A DNA stretch of 64,000 nt, taken from an uncultured Bacteroidia bacterium. GTDB taxonomy: Bacteria > Bacteroidota > Bacteroidia > Bacteroidales > UBA932. The translations under genes were made by a program, and so were the position numbers. Under the pieces are notes generated by a model. That model did no database searches. It worked only from the letters and a program-made list of their open reading frames with translations, and was not told where the DNA came from. The stretch spans positions 1 through 64,000 of the forward strand of contig CACZHP010000006.1 of NCBI GenBank assembly GCA_902780935.1. The letters are read 5' to 3'. Positions 63,072-64,000 of the stretch are shown here, one piece after another; position 1 is the stretch's first letter, and every line of letters begins with the position of its first letter.

Positions 63072-63857
63072 TTATTTCTGCTCTTTGCCTCCGAGGATCT
63101 GACGGACCTTGAGTGGCTCGTTGGTGGTTATGCAATCGACATTCAGGTCGATCATCTCCTTGATATCATCCTCATGGTCAACAGTCCAGACATTGACGCT
63201 CATTTTCCTGTCGTGAGCTTCCTTGACCCAGGTCGGGTTTTTCTGGAAGACACCGTAGTGGTAGTCGATGCCGTTCACGCCATCGGCGAGGACCTCTTCA
63301 GGAGTCTTGTTGCCACTCAGGAACTGGTTGGTGAAACCAGGGCAGAGGGCGGCGATCCTCTGGCAGATATTCCAGCTGAAGGAAATGAAAATCACTTTCT
63401 TGGGATCGTAAAGCCCATGCTTTTTCAGAGCGGCGACACTCTGGTCAACCATGTAGTCCTCATGAGCCTTGTCGATCTGCGGCTTCAGCTCGCAGACCAG
63501 CACTGTGCCGCCTTTCTCTCCCTGGGTCAGGTACTCGTCGAGGGTGGGGAGCTTCTCGCCGTTCTTGAGGCGGTAGTCCTTGAAATCGGCATAGTCATGG
63601 GTCTGGATATTCACGCCTTTTATGTCGCGGTCGTGGTGGACAACGATCACGAGGTCGGAGGTCATGTGGACATCGAACTCGCTGCCCCAGAGCCTGTTCT
63701 GCTGGGCCAGCTCAAGGGCTTTGATGGAGTTCTCGGCGTAGCCGGCCTCCTCGCAGTTCCAAAAGCCCCTGTGGGCGGTGATGGCGACTTTGGGCGCGCA
63801 TGATGATGTCAAAGCGACTAATGCGGCGACAGCCGCGATTTTGACGAATCTTCTCAT
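63072..63857 (-). CDS. Glycerophosphodiester phosphodiesterase family lipoprotein
   Basis: A 261-residue exported GDPD enzyme. From the ATG at 63857 it has a lipobox LTSSC (Cys about 20). The TIM-barrel motifs are ITAHRGFWNCEEAGYAENSIKAL, SEFDVHMTSDLVIVVHHDRDI (metal Glu/Asp and catalytic His) and LVCELKPQ. It likely hydrolyses glycerophosphodiesters from phospholipid turnover. The in-frame start at 63887 is rejected because it would precede the signal peptide. Confidence 0.9.
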   Translation of the reverse strand: MRRFVKIAAVAALVALTSSCAPKVAITAHRGFWNCEEAGYAENSIKALELAQQNRLWGSEFDVHMTSDLVIVVHHDRDIKGVNIQTHDYADFKDYRLKNGEKLPTLDEYLTQGEKGGTVLVCELKPQIDKAHEDYMVDQSVAALKKHGLYDPKKVIFISFSWNICQRIAALCPGFTNQFLSGNKTPEEVLADGVNGIDYHYGVFQKNPTWVKEAHDRKMSVNVWTVDHEDDIKEMIDLNVDCITTNEPLKVRQILGGKEQK

Positions 63858-63889
63858 ATTAAGGGATATATTTATTAGTTTCAGCAATC

Positions 63890-64000
63890 TTACAAAGATA
63901 GTAATTTCTTGATGTATTCTTGCCTGTAATTATGGATATTCTCGTCCCACCATGCCTTGTATGGCTCAGGTATGTTCGCTGACCAATGGTTGCGGTAAGG
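63890..64000 (-). CDS. 3' end of an unidentified CDS
   Basis: The minus strand is open from the window edge to a TAA at 63890-63892, giving 36 residues that include PYKAWWDENIHNYRQEYIKK. Composition and codon use look genuine, but the piece is too short to name a family. It would be the gene just upstream of the GDPD gene. Confidence 0.5.
   Translation of the reverse strand, partial: PYRNHWSANIPEPYKAWWDENIHNYRQEYIKKLLSL
63893..63900 (-). promoter_or_regulatory. -7 element for the GDPD gene
   Basis: The minus strand reads TATCTTTG, exact, 35 bp before the ATG at 63857. It overlaps the last codons of the partial upstream gene. Confidence 0.4.

Overview
This is a gene-dense window (no gap above 300 bp) from a member of the Bacteroidota, most likely order Bacteroidales. 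The evidence is the gene content (Bacteroidota/spirochaete-type V-ATPase operon with DUF2764, mmd sodium-pump decarboxylase with a lamin-tail subunit, GSCFA protein, ribonuclease Y next to zapA, many Tat/lipoprotein hydrolases and rhamnosidases), the absence of Shine-Dalgarno sequences, and repeated TAnnTTTG promoter elements with TTTG about 19-20 bp upstream in the best cases. A more exact placement (Rikenellaceae or a Cryptobacteroides-like gut lineage) is only a guess.

Layout. 1-101: 3' end of a 5S rRNA and its terminator. 114-9857 (minus): one long operon, V-ATPase E-DUF2764-A-B-D-I-K followed by glmM and a DUF1343/NamZ-like gene. 9878-14018 (minus): methylmalonyl-CoA decarboxylase sodium pump mmdA-D-C-B. 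14014-16752 (minus): TPR protein, YebC, PagL-like outer-membrane deacylase. 16782-19314 (plus): recF, DUF721/DciA-like, pdxB. 19321-22200 (minus): ABC exporter, YtrA-type GntR repressor and DUF2807 protein, with a likely YtrA operator at the promoter. 22191-28875: AraC-like regulator, lysA, ffh, GSCFA, 5'-nucleotidase lipoprotein. 27979-31718: rhamnose locus (rhaR-like regulator divergent from rhaB-rhaA, good terminator). 31721-35758 (minus): MFS transporter, ROK kinase lacking its zinc cysteines, GmhA-like isomerase, Tat-exported MBL hydrolase. 35831-37642: secreted phosphodiesterase and SGNH hydrolase. 37639-42210 (minus): coiled-coil protein, zapA, a 6S-like RNA, rny, dsbD, SGNH gene. 42216-47656 (plus): COG0523 metallochaperone, exported glutamine amidotransferase, GH106 rhamnosidase. 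47646-52168 (minus): TamB. 52193-54944: tsaD and an FAD dehydrogenase. 54955-55620: cytidylate-kinase-like gene. 55644-63060: two tandem GH78 rhamnosidases, Tat-exported Gfo/Idh/MocA oxidoreductase and DUF1080 lipoprotein. 63072-64000: GDPD lipoprotein and the 3' end of one more gene.

How the parts fit. Two themes recur. One is sodium/proton energetics: the V-ATPase and the mmd decarboxylase pump lie side by side. The other is rhamnose-glycan use: GH106 and GH78 rhamnosidases outside the cytoplasm, RhaA/RhaB inside, and possibly oxidative 3-keto-glycoside cleavage by the Gfo/Idh and DUF1080 pair.

The most unusual observation is a repeated palindromic element present three times (38126-38210, 39191-39270, 46492-46568). 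Each copy has a nearly identical 37-nt core flanked by long complementary arms whose sequences are unrelated between copies. All three sit in frame inside protein-coding genes: both interdomain linkers of dsbD, and the GH106 gene. The GH106 gene also carries a different short repeat (47157-47184) that shares the GCGAAGC mini-hairpin motif with the core.
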